DNA of 56,163 nt from Acanthaster planci (lineage: Eukaryota; Echinodermata; Asteroidea; Valvatida; Acanthasteridae): assembly GCF_001949145.1 (NCBI RefSeq), contig NW_019091496.1, positions 8,334 through 64,496 of the forward strand, given 5' to 3'. Made by a program: the position numbers and the translations under genes. Of this stretch, positions 36,441 through 49,100 are shown one piece after another (within the stretch, counting starts at the first letter, position 1; every line of letters starts with the position of its first letter). A model generated the notes under the pieces. It made no database searches and was not told where the DNA came from. It was given only the letters and a program-made list of their open reading frames with translations.

Positions 36441-37440
36441 ATAGATGACATAGGCATAGTTGGGGGTCGATTGAAGTCATATATCAATGAGTGGGAAAAA
36501 TTACCATCTGATCCAAGTATATTGCAAGCAACATTAGGATACAAATTGGAATTTGTTGATCACCACATCACAGCGGACCACTACCTCAGCAGGGACATCC
36601 ACTACCTAACCGACTAGGCTCTGATGAAGTGTTGGCAGTTGATAGGGACATTCCAAAACTTCAGAAAAATGTTGCTGAATTTACAGAACCTGAAAGTGAT
36701 CAATTTATTTCCAACATTTTCGACCGCCCAAAGAAAGATGGTGGACACAGGATAATTCCAGATCTTTCGGAGCTAAACCACTGTATTGTGTATAGACACT
36801 TCAAGATGGCTTCCTTTGATACCGCCAGAACTTTGATTACTCCACATTGCTATTTGGCTTCACTTGATTTGCAGGATGTATATTACTCTGTTCCCATTGC
36901 AGAAGAATATAGAAAATTTCTGAAATTTCAGTTTGAAAAATACACTCTATCAATACAAAGCGTTCGCCAATTGGCTCAGCTCCAGACCATGCCAATGTGT
37001 GTAGCATAGGACACATGCTATTTGTTACATCAATGACACATTTCTCATGTCACCATTCAAAGAGAGAACAGACAAATCCATGCAAGACACAGCAAGGCTC
37101 CTTGAAAGCCGTGGGTTCATTATTCCCCCCGAGAAGTCAGTCCTCACACCTAAACAAGGAACTGAATACCTTGGGTTCATTTTAAACTCGGTGAATATGA
37201 AAGTCCAACTGCCAGAAAGTAAGAGACAAGAAATAAAAACTGCTTGTACCAATTTACTTGCAAAAGAAACACACAATATAAAAACTGTCAACATCAGTTA
37301 TTGCCAAACTTATGGCAACTTTTCCTACAGTTCAGTATGGCCCTCTCTTCTACAGAGCCCTAAAAAAGGAGAAAACCACGGCACTCGGCAACATTTGTGG
37401 TCACTTTGATTGAAAAATGCAACGGCCTTAATATCGTCCA
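36399..37440 (+). pseudogene. Degenerate DIRS-type reverse transcriptase
   Basis: Region 36425-36600 gives AGPYIDDIGIVGGRLKSY and a DPSILQATLGYKLEF block found just upstream of DIRS RTs, ending in a stop at 36615. A second frame (36629-37008) has FDRPKKDGGHRIIPDLSELN, HFKMASFDTARTLI and LDLQDVYYSVPI, the RT motif containing the first catalytic Asp. A third frame (about 37020-37409) has the active-site box as YIND at 37026-37037, then GTEYLGFILNS. RNase H-like sequence (TFPTVQYGPLFYRALKKEK, 37318-37375) follows in yet another frame and ends at a stop near 37410. The frame breaks and the Asp-to-Asn change show the copy is inactive. No tyrosine recombinase was seen downstream. Confidence 0.75.
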
Positions 37441-38666
37441 CCCTTATGACCATTCCAAAGACTGTTCATATACTAAGTAGAAAGTTATGACAAGACACGT
37501 GTGCTGCTCTGCAAAGTTTGATCTGTTCTGGTTTGTCACGAAGCACGCTCCGTAGCTCTTCCATATGCCTTTCCTGATGTCTAGAAAAATATTAACTTTA
37601 TACCCATTTGTGGTATCAAACACTTAATGTGCAGTTTGCAAAACTAAAAGTGCACCTGTGATTGTGACTGTAAGGTTTTAAATGCCGCTACAGGGTTACC
37701 CCACCAGTGAAGACATCCCAAACTGATATTCTTGAGGTATCCTTCTCAACATTGAATAATGGTGTCCTCGTTTTGACCACCAAACGCATTTCAGACCAGC
37801 TAACTTGCAATTTAAAACAATAACACTAGTTGCCCTGCCACCAATTGAATGAGTAGAAAACATTTCAGAACAGGCAGTCAAACTAAGGCACCGGTAATAA
37901 GGACTAACTCTAGAAAGTTTTCAAATTCAAAGTCTTAATTTCCATGAAGCAAATGCACAAGCTCCCTTTCTTAGACATAGGCTAAATTAGTTTCCCAAGG
38001 TTCTCTTAGAATGAATACTTATACATACGTTCCTGCCACATTCCTGCAAGTATGCACTTGACCAGCTCACTCACAATGGGGTCGAGCAGATAGTTTTCCC
38101 CAGAAGTTCAATCCTTTCTAAATGTGGAAGGCTGGTATTTCATCGTCTCCTTTTGCCACTCGATGGGGTGTCTCGCACTTTGCCTTTGCTGCCTGGTTGG
38201 TTGCTTGACGATGATGTAAAAAGCTGGTACGTGTGACGCATTAAGGACTTCAACAATAATCAGGGACACAAATAATCTCTCCAGAGGTCTATGGACCTGC
38301 TTGCTCGCCATGTCCCAACTTTCCAAGTAACAAAATCCATCTGTCATTTTTCAAAATGATATTCAACTAACGCCTGCTTGTACAATGGAGAGCCAATTTT
38401 TGTTACAAATTTTCCGCAGCATAGTTTGGGTTGCATGGTGTTTAGAGAACAGTGATGAACCAGTGGCAAAGGGTCAGCCCTGAAAAGAGATGGGTGGGAA
38501 ATTTGGAATCAGATTGTTAGGGAGTTGATCCCAACAATGCACTGGGTCCCCACAATAACTACTGTTTCAGAGGTGAGTAGTTCCCACAATGCCCAGATCG
38601 ATGATGGCGTGCTGTTCTCATCTTCATCAGCCTCCTGATGACAAATACAGCACTTTAAAAATATTT
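37441..38666. other. Spacer downstream of the DIRS relic, no gene recognised
   Basis: About 1.2 kb with only short open frames and no recognised domain. It lies between the DIRS relic (plus strand) and the 3' end of the MDC1-like gene (minus strand), and may contain the MDC1 3' UTR. I did not see AATAAA on the minus strand between the stop at 38868 and about 37500. Confidence 0.45.
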
Positions 38667-38842
38667 AAAAATTAAGTTCAGAGCACAATCTTCAATTTCC
38701 AAGCGTGATTAAGTGGTGCACATTATCTGCCAAATGTGTACAAAAAAGTTTGAAGTCAATTTCAATGATACTGTGTATCCCTTGTCAAATTGCGCAGTCC
38801 AGGTGTAACAATCTGGACCCCAACTTTATAGAATGACCCTAT
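38667..38842. repeat. AATTCCAGA/GGGGTCCA MITE, divergent copy
   Basis: It shares tttccaagcgtgat, an ATTATCTGCC-like segment, a TTGAAATCAATT-like segment and a terminal ggacccc with the elements at 48185-48377 and 52869-53113. It lies just past the MDC1 stop codon and so may be part of its 3' UTR. Its termini are worn and the limits are approximate. Confidence 0.5.
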
Positions 38843-38867
38843 ATGGTGCTCCTACTGATTTCAGAAC

Positions 38868-41800
38868 TTAAATTGTATTGGAAGGATATAGTTCAGGTCT
38901 GGCTTCCTGTCTCAGCATCCCGGTCAGAATGAACTCTGCACTGACCACCTGCAGGCCGGCCCTGATGGCCGCCTGGCACCTGGCTTCATCGGCGTCACAG
39001 GATACAATGAGTGTGGATGGGTCTGCTTTCCTTGGCATGCTGCTCAGGAACTGGGTGACAGACAGTAGGTCACAATTTATTATCAACCTTTCTGATCTTA
39101 CGACAATACGGGATAATTCATCACCAAGAACAATGTTGCCGGCACAGAGACAGCTTTTTTCAAAGTACATCACAGGAAACAGGATGAGCATTTCATCAGC
39201 ACATTAGCATTTCTCTTCCATTTTTGAGATACATCCAATTTAGGTGAAATGTTTTGTGCATCACTTCGGTAAAGGGACTTATATCATCAAGTGTGTTCTG
39301 TAGTGCTGCATAGAAATCGTACAAAAATGTACAAGATAAAATCTATATATGCAAGATGCCATGAAAGAAATATCTTGTAGTGAGATGTGCTGTGAAGTAC
39401 TCTCGTTGGTGATATTTGCTAAAGGTTCTTAAAGAATCGGCTTTGAATGCTGTCAAAGCCAAATAACAATCCTGCCAAGACCAAAAACAGTGCAAATTAG
39501 ACTTGTATGCTTTGCATGTTGGACATTAACAAAGGATGGAAGATATGTGGCAACACGGAAATTAATCTCTTTCTTTGAGTTGTGGGGTTCTGAGAGGAAT
39601 TGAATGTTTCCACCAACAAGCTCTGTTCATCATTAGGATGTGCATGCACAAACCGTGCACCTCAAAGTCAATCTGAATGAGAATAGTGCAGGCAGGGCAC
39701 AATGGTCAATTTTACTGACTGAATGCGCCAAGATTAAAACACTGTGTGCTTTACCACAACTGTCGAGAGGGGAATCTCTTTACCATGCCGAGAAGCTCAA
39801 AGAACTGCAGCAACGTTGCTGTCACAGAGACTAGAGCTCAGGAAACCTTGAGTTCAATCCTATCCACGAAAAATCGTGTCTGATAGATATGCTTAAATTT
39901 GTATTTAAAAGCTCTTTCAGCTTTCTCTAGTGGTTAGATACAGCAATTACATCTCGGTTCGGCCATCTTACATTTCCCCCGGCACTCCGTATAATCTCCT
40001 TCATCTGCGCTGGTTCCGGTTTGACATTGGGCGTCACAAAGAGGCTGAGCTGGGTCAGCACGCCTCCCTGTAGTGCTCTCTGGTGGGACGTTGCATGGCT
40101 GAAGCTGTACTGCTTCTCTGCCGCCTTGTCCTGGAGCAGATACGGCGAGGGGTCTGCGAGGACAGAAGAGGGAAAATCAAGGAATCTCAATGGTGAAGAT
40201 TTTTCCAACGGCGGTAACTTCACAGACTTCAACTATGTCTGAGTATCTGCTGCACGGGCAGATCCACAATCACATCTTTGGAGAGAAGAGGTGGGCCACA
40301 TTTTTGGGGGGAGGGAAATGAGCATTTCTTTATGCAATCCCATGGGCTTTTTCATGTGCAAGGCAAAATTGGTGGGCTTTTAAACTCACTTTGGGGAGGA
40401 AAGGAAATAAACTTGTACTCTCCAAGCAATCATCTATTCAGAACAGTAACCTAAAAATGACGTTCTGGGGGCCATAGCCCCACCCTTCCCGTTTCTTCCC
40501 CTGATTTACAGTGATCTGCTGGGTCTTTAATCATTGAAACTAAAGGTTATATGACTTAAATTAAATTCAATCTGGACAAATTGTTCACACTTTTTCTTTG
40601 AAGAGTCTAGTAGAGGAAATGACAAGGCAGACAATTTCATTTCAAATCCTGTAATTACACACCCACATGTGCATATTGTTGGTGCGGTGAAGAATTTCTT
40701 CAACAGATTAAAATTTGTTCTCTTAAAGGCCTCCATGCACCCGGAAAATAAAGACCTGACCATGATCAGAATATCATATAACAACAGTAGTGTCTTTCAA
40801 TAAACCTCTGTGTTCATGTGTCTACGTCTCTATGGTGCTCTGTGGACTGTGGGCCCCCGTCCTGTTTCCGAGAAAAACGTATATGTACATTAAGTGGTAT
40901 GTCATCAGCAGACAGGCCAATTTAATGCCGAGGTCTTCACTCTGAACACAGTCCATCAAAAGCTCACACAACCCACCAATGAATGCCTTATGAAGTTGGC
41001 ACTGATCCAGCCATTTAGGGTCGATGATTAGAGAACCTCGGGAGAGGCAGCACAAGAACTTCACGGTGCGACGGACCTGTGAACAACCAAAAGCTCAAAT
41101 AGATATGACATCAAACACTTTATCATTTTTCAACTAAAGGAAAACATTTGTGGGGCCAACAGGACTCAATTTTTTTATCCACAGTGATCGGCGGACACCT
41201 TCCCTTGACGGCAAACTTTATGGGCTCGCCTTGAGTTGACTCATCTGTCTGGTGATTTACATGTAGCTGCATCTCTGCAACCACTCAGCAATTCAGCACA
41301 ACATGATGAGCCATCTCGTATGGAAGTGTTCGAAGTCTCATACCTTTGGCAAATTAGTAATTTGAATGTGTTAACCCTTTCAGCCACCACAGTGTACTCA
41401 TTCCTGAGTTCTCAGTTACGAGCTCCGTGAGTAAGCATGAGATTGTCTGTCATCGGAAAGCTACAACGACCTTTTGGTGAGAGACGCACCATGTGCACCA
41501 GTGCATGCTCATGTGACACTGCCATGCTAAGCACACACAACCAATTTCTGTTGGACTGTACAGTCTTCACTGATGCAACAGGGAGCCAAGTCGATACAGT
41601 CCCAACCAGCCATTCTCTTCTCTGCCAGTGAGGGGGGTATTTCTACTCAAACAGGCAGGGCAAGTTCGGGAGGGATCATAACCACACATTAATAAAACTG
41701 ATAAACTTCAGATAAAAAATAAGAAGTTTATCTGGAGTATTAGGTAACCCGGTCAGTTTTTGGAAGTCATTAAGCTATGTAAGCCTACACTGCAGAGATA

Positions 41801-43115
41801 TCCCGAAAATGCTTAAAGGTACGATGAGCAGGGGTAGTAATGAGCCTTGAGCATAAATAATAGGATAGCACCAGACTACCATTTTTGTAATTAAACACAA
41901 TGTCAGTAACATACCTTATCTGTGACTAGATGAGTGCAGTCAAAGACAGATTCTACCAACTCACCGCCCAGACTTGTTACAATCTAAGACAAAAACATAA
42001 AGGGCCCTTCAATCTAGACATGACCAAAACAATTCAAAAGTTAGATTGTTTCAGAAAACCAGTTACACTTTCAAACATGTGGATTTAATGGTAAACATTG
42101 CAAGCACAATGTCATCCACAAGCCGAGAGATAAACTAGAGATATTACAACATTTTAATTTGCATACTGGAACAATGTGTACAAAAGTATTGCTTTAACCA
42201 CTTCCTGCCAGGGACTCCAGGATCGGAGATGTATGGTTTATATGGGTGGCCGGGGTCTCTGAACTTGGACAAAGGAAACAGGGCCCTGTAACAAAAGACC
42301 GTACTCCCAACAAAAGACCAGGATGCTGGGAATTACCGACATTTTTCACTCTCAAGAGTAGTGATAATCCAGCCGTGTTTTGAAACCCTATACCAGGGTT
42401 TGGGGGCATTGAGAGCGAGCGAATTACCACCGGGGACAAAAGTGCTCCACCACCGCAGCGATGAGCTTTACAGCACCGCTGCACGCTAATCTGGCCCCTA
42501 TTGAAAAGAGGTCAGCAGTGCACTCAGCCAGGTTCATGAACAAAAGAAAGTTATACAACACCGCACATTCCGGGCTCTGTTTACAAGGCTGCTGGCCTAG
42601 CTGAAATACTCAGGCATCAATGAAGGTCACCTCTCAACTTAGAGTAGTGCCTGAAGATTACTTGGTGCGGCTTTAAACGACCGTTAAATGAAATGATGAA
42701 TTTTTGAAGAATTTTGAAAACGGAAAAAATGCCAGCCCAGCATCACCAACATTGAAAAATGCCCTGGCATGAAGTGGTTAATCATGAAAACATAAGTAAA
42801 TTTACACTAATACTTGGAAGCCAATTAACTGTCAAATTTCTTAGAATCCGGCACTGTTATTTATTTACTTCTTTCAGAAAAAGGTTGCAAATAAGGTTAT
42901 CTAACTCTCACCTTTTCCCATGCCTTGTTGACAACCCCAGTGAACATGACCTTTGGCTTGGTCTCACTGGATCGTTTACGTAGTGACGGACTAGTGACCT
43001 CGTGTTCAGGTGTGTATGGGTCTTTGCGTTTTTTGTGCGGTGTAGGGCTTGGAGTGGTTTGGGCAGGTGCAGCCCTCTTACCACGCCTATTACTGCTGGG
43101 CGTGGCGGCAGGTTG
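38868..43115 (-). other. MDC1: Tandem BRCT domain exons of the MDC1-like gene
   Basis: Five exons encode the BRCT pair. KVMFTGVVN (exon 43115-42912) begins BRCT1. SLGGELVESVFDCTHLVTDK (41983-41915) and VRRTVKFLCCLSRGSLII plus WLDQCQLHKAFI (41076-40977) complete it. GGVLTQLSLFVTPNVKPEP and MKEIIRSAGGN (40153-39972) begin BRCT2, and LIVSCDADEAR, GLQVVSAEFILTGMLRQEAR (39050-38868) end it nine residues before the stop. In human MDC1, Thr1898, Arg1933 and Lys1936 contact the phosphoserine and C-terminal carboxylate of gamma-H2AX. The TG of FTG and the RRTVK block are both kept here, so gamma-H2AX binding is predicted. Confidence 0.93.
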
Positions 43116-46100
43116 CTGGTAAAAAGATGGACAAACAAGTTTCCTTCTTTAAATCGTTCATTTGAAGTGTTACTTGTGAAACAACATCAAATTGAACCAT
43201 ATTGCACAACATCCTTAAAACTCAAAAATAAAAGTAACGTGGGGCCGTATGACCTTGTGGTCAGGGTTTGTGACTCTCAAATCATAGGGTCAGGGGTTTG
43301 AATCCGGCAGGTGCATGTTATGACCTTAGGCAAAGTCACAGCACCTAGCTGTACACTCTCCAAGGAGCCGTGTTGTTTCTAAGGATGATTCCCAGTCCAG
43401 TAAGTGGGGACAGTAATGATTCAAGTGCATTCAGCCTTCATGCCAAATATACTGTGCAGGCACTCTAGCAATTTTGTGACTCGCATGAACACCGCTACTG
43501 TTGCACTTCTTTGAACCATGTTTAAGTGACGTGTGACCTAAGTTCATTTCTCAATTTAAAGGGTCTTTAAATTCGGAGATGAACTAAGGCTACACGAGAA
43601 CGATAGTATCGACCACTCCTCACCTCTTCTTTTTGTGGTGTTTCCGACACTGTAGAGTTTCTTCCCTTCTTGCTGCCTCGCCCCTGTGAGGCCACTGCCA
43701 CCTTGTCTGGAGTCACTGTCTGTGGCTCTGAGGTCGCAGGAGGAGGTTCTGTTGACCTCTGACCTTCCTCTTGCTTGGCCCCTCTTCGGCCACGCGCCGC
43801 TCGCTTCACCGGTTCCGGGGCGACGAATGCATCCTGTTTCCAAGCCAGCTTACTGGGTGACTTTCCTCCTGTCTCTGGTGTGCTTGGCTTGGCACGGCTG
43901 GACCGTGCTGTGGTCCTTGATGACAGTGATTCAGATGACAGTAAAGATGGGCTCTCGTTGGATTCCAGGCTGTCCAGCATGTTCTCCATCTTTGAGCTGC
44001 TTTTTTCAGGCTGACTTTTTAACCTTCCCTGGTCTTCTGTAACAGCAATGCTGAAGTCTGTTATGGAGGATTGTTTCAATCCCTTTGTCTGCGGCGCCAC
44101 CACTGATTTGGGTTTTCTGCCTCGTTTTGCTGGAACAGCAATTTTATCTGATTCAATCGCAGCTTCTTTGGTTTGGTTTCGAGATGACCTGTTCCCCTCA
44201 GCACTACTACTGGTAACATCTCTGCTCTTCTCAACTGTTTCTGAAGCATTACTGGCTTGCTGATCTCTGTCAGATTTTGTTTGTGTTTTTTCCGAGGTTT
44301 CAGCCAGATTGCCCTTTGACGCTGCTGACCGTCTTGGCTGCCTCTTTCCTGCTGGTGTGGCTGGCAGTCTGCCCTCCTCAGCAGGAGCCTCACTGACCTG
44401 CTGAGCAGACTTGTCCATCTTGCCTGAGGCCATTCCTGCAGTTTTGCTGGCATTGCTCCTCCTTCCTCGCCGAGGCTTCACCGAGTCATCACTTTGCTTC
44501 CCATCGCAGGCTGTCACTTGGATTCTGACTGTGCTGATGTTCAGCTCTGCCGTCTCCACTGGCAGGCTGGACGTAGAGGACAGCGACTCCGTGTCATCTG
44601 AGTCGTGGCCTTCTATGGCCTTCTTGTAGCTGGCCTGCCGCCGTGAAGTCCTCCGGGCCGGGGCTTTCCCCTTGAGGCAATTCTCGTTGTTGTTGGCCTC
44701 GGGCACCTCAAGCCCACCGACGGACGACCAGACCATACCGCCGCCTTCCTTCAACTCCAGGGTGTCCTCCTCAGAATCCCCATCAGCAGGCTTGGACGGG
44801 GTTCCTGTGACGTTCCCAGTACCTTCAACGACGTCCCTGCTTTCCTTCTGCTTAACCTTGACAGCCCTCTTGGGCCTGACCTCATCTGAGGCTTGCTCCA
44901 CTCCAGGAGCTGAGCGGAACTCCTTTGATTTCCTCCGTGTGGGCTTGGCATCTGTCTCAGTGACTCTTGTTGTCATTGGAGTGTCGTCCTTGAACCTAGC
45001 TGGGACCGTCCTCCCTCTGGCTGATTTCCGAAGGGGTGGAATTTTTTCTTCTGGAGTAGCTTCCTCTGGAGGTGTCTGGTAGTTTGAGAAAAATCACAAG
45101 AAAATGTGATTAATTATCAGCCATCAGTTATGATGAATGAAAGATTTACACTTCAAAGAATATTCACTTTAAAGACAAAAAGCTACTTCTAAAGTGTGCA
45201 CATGGTTCCTGATAAACTGTATTGGTCTGTGCATGGCCACTGCAATTGTACCTGGCACTACTAAGCCTGCTACTGACACTGCATTCATGCATTGATTCAT
45301 GAACAAAAATGGTGAACAGGTTTGTGACTACTTTTCACCAGAATATGCACAAAGTATTGGTATCTTTGCATGGTAGAGAAGTATCAGAGCTATTGCGGAA
45401 ATGGTACTGAAGAATATGCCACTGATAGCGACAAATTACACCTTGAGCATAGTAAAGCTAAGCAAAGAGAGCACTTCTTCAACAAAAGCAGGTTACCAAC
45501 TAAATGCCATGCACTTTAAATTTCTTGTGACCGGTTCCCTGCTGATATTTGCTTAGCACATCAAAATGTGCCAAGCAGTATTTTCTGTTCTTTGAGACGG
45601 GACCTTGCTGGTTGGAATCTACCTGTTCCTTGAAGGCCACTCTGCGTCCTCCCTGGGGCAGCCTCTTCTCTGGGCTGGCCATGGCGGAGCGGGCCGGCAC
45701 CTTGCGCAGCATGGAGGAGACGCGAGAGATTCCTGCAAGAGGCTGGTTCTCTTCCTCTCTTTCATCTTGGCTGTCCGGGACTTGCTGGAATCAAGCCACA
45801 AAAAGAGAAAGATTCAAAAGGCTGAAATGTTTCCGTTCCACTGGTTAGGTACGTGTATTAAGCCCCATCCAGATTACATGGCTACAGTTGGAAATAACGC
45901 GTGTCCATGAAAATGCACAGTAGTAGCTTCTATAGGTGGTGTGATATCTTAAGCAATAACCAAACTTGAATATGGCCTACTTCTAGAGGAGGAAAGGACC
46001 GAACACGGTCTGGAGATGCTTCCAAAGTCTCAAATTGGTTTCGAAGAAAAGAGAAACGAGTAAAGATCTCTTTACTTTGAACTATTAACCCTTCTATGCT

Positions 46101-49100
46101 GAAGTCACTCTTTGGGTCATTTGGTAAACACCTCAAAGAAGCACAGCTGTGTCTTGTGCACTGCACCAACAGTCCCTCACAGGAATATCAGATTGCACTT
46201 TTGTGCTGCCCAACGACTGTGCTTCACTGTTTCACGTGCATAACTGTGCAGTAAACCAAATGCAGTGAAGAGGACTGCACAAAAGACCCTGGGTCATTTT
46301 GTGCCGACAACCTACTGTGTACACCCTGAACCTGTGCATGTTTGAGTTCCATATAGAAACTACATGCTCACCAGTGACTGTGGGCATTTGTGCACATTTG
46401 TGCTGTAAAACCAAAGGCGGGTTAAGGTACAAGTGCTGCTGTCTGGGGGATAAGAGAACAGCTCACTGAATGAAAATAGAGAGATGCCGTTGAGTACTGA
46501 AAGTGGAATGGGTGTCTTACTGTTTCACTCCCTGCTTCAGCTCCAATGACCTTGGTTTCCATGGAGGTGCCGTCCGTTTCCTCTTGTCTAACCTCTTCGT
46601 TGTCTTGTCTTTTTCCCCGAGCAGAACTCCCGTGCAGTTTTCTCTTTGCCATCACAATTGCTTTGTCCTGATCCGCTGGAAGCATCGGCCGATCGGTGGT
46701 GGAGGTTGACGGTTTCCCATGGATTTCTTGCATTTGGCCGTCTTCTTTGTCCAAGCCGTAGTTCCGTGAAGCTGCTGCTGTGTCGTCTCCATCCTCTGTA
46801 GTGTTGTACTGCAGGGTCGGTGCGTCCCGCTCGGCACGGGTGCCAGGTGTTTTGTTATCTTTGTCAATGCCATACGCCAGCGTGGTGGCAGTAGTGTCGT
46901 CCTCATCTTCTGTTGTAGTGTCGTACTGCAGGGTCGGGGCATCAGGCTCACTGTGAATGTCTGGTGTTTCGTCTTCGTCTTTGCCCGTGCCGTATGCCTG
47001 CGTGGTCACTGTCGTGTCATCGTCATCCTCTGTAGTGCTACACTGAAGAACTGGGGTGTCTGCTTTGTCTGCGAAACAATAACCCCGACCAACATGTGAA
47101 ACATCGTTACTGAGCTCATGCCTATATGTAGAATGTCCTCCTGGCAACAAACTTTACCTGTGAGATAGCGCAAGTCAACGACAATTTGTACTGTGCATCC
47201 GAGGCACAGGTACCCTCACTCTGCAGTGAAATGTTCAATTGTAAACTCACTATCCCTAAACTAAGGACCAATTTCCTTTGTTCAGGACATAAACTCGATA
47301 AACCCAGGAAACCTTGGAAAAAGCAAACTGGACGCAGCAGTTGTTTTTTTTTATTCATTTGTAAGGCCGTTAAGTGCTCACGGTGAAATACAACACATCC
47401 ATTAAAAATACCACACCAATGCTACTCCAGTGGGAACGACGATCACTCCACTGCTCAAGAACTTGACCTGATACTGTGTATTACATGTAAACTAATATGC
47501 TACAGCATGGAGCTACCACTATGGACTACCAAAGAGAACTCACCACTGGGCAAAAGTGCAACCAGCCACTTCTCTCGAATTTGCAATCCTTTAATTCCCG
47601 CCGAAAGTCAGTACGTACCTGATTGTTTCATTCCGTCAGCCAGTTGGGTTTCCATCTCGGCAAATCTATTAATCCTCTCCTCTCCCGCATCCGGTGACAT
47701 CTCGGTATCCATAGGCTCCTCCTCGTCATAGGCCAGCGTGGCCTCCTCACAGTGACTGTCCACTGCCTCATCATCATCAGGAGTCTCTCTGGCTTGTCTT
47801 GAGGCCACACTGTCTGAGTTATCGTCGTAGGCCAATGTGGGTGCTTCCGCACTGACGATCTTGGAATGTTGCTTTCGGTCTGTTTGCGGTCTCCTTCTAT
47901 ATGTCTTTGGTTTTGCTTGTTCTTCATCCAAGTCCGAATCAGTTGTGGTGTAGGCCTGAGTTTCAGCCGCTACTAATGCAGAAATGTCCATGTCCTTCCG
48001 TGAAAGCAGAATATTTACAAAATTAAAAAGTTGAAGCTTTTCAAATAATTTATAATTTGGGCAAAGGATGTAGCTTTGGAGTATGTAATTCCTTGCTTGG
48101 ATTCCTTCATATATATTTGAATTGTCTCCGACACTGTGACTTTCAATACATTTCACCTCTTACAGTGAGGAATACTTGATTTATGGGTAATTCTAGAACT
48201 TAGGGCTCCACATTTTCCAATTTCCAAGCGTGATGAATTTAGGCAAATTACCTGCCCAACAAATAGTAATAGCTTGAAATCAATTCCAGTGATATTTCCA
48301 TGTCAAACAGCAGAGGTCAGATGTAACAGGGACACAAAAATGTCACACTTTTGGACCCCTAATGTCTGGAATTATCCTTACATCACTTAAACTCAGGTGT
48401 TCCAAAATGGAACCAATGAGCTCATTTATTGAAGAATGGCTGTTTGTCTTTAGACTCACTCATTCCTCAAAAAAACCTGCTAGCCAGTGTCATCTAAACT
48501 AAACGTATATCAATAGGTTGGTGTACCCTATGTTCGTGCTCTCTGTAGGCACACAACGTCAACCAACGCAGACTCCAACTTGCATTTTATAGCCACTTCT
48601 TTTAACACTAAAAGATAAATTAAGCAATGCACATGAAGGCTCTTTCTAGTTTCCCTGAATTGGGAGAAGCAGATTTCCTCATTTTCATCCAACGAAAATG
48701 TGATTGTTTAAAGAATTACTAAATCCCTTGTTTCAGGAAAGCAATGAAATTTCTAAGCAATATGATAAGCATTAAAATAAAATGTTACTGGATTTCTAAC
48801 CTCTTCATTATCTTCCTCTGTTGTGTAAGCCAGCGTTGGCTCTAGGCATATATCCACGTTGCCCTCCGGACCACTCTTGTCTACTGCAACTCCCATATCG
48901 TACCTCAATGTTGGCTCAGCTTCCTTTGTTCTTTGGTCGTTTATATCACTATCAGTCTTGGCCTGATCAGGTCCGGTACCTGGACTCTCTGACTCCATAT
49001 CATACTTGAGAGTTGGGTCCAAGGTGTTCATGGCCCTGCGCTTCCGCAGATCAAACTCATCGTCCTCGTCAGACTGGTCGTCTGTGTCGGCACAATAGGC

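Noticed and set aside
43686-44263. Plus-strand open frames opposite the large MDC1 exon
   Set aside because: Shadows of a low-complexity minus-strand exon; no domain and no splice support.
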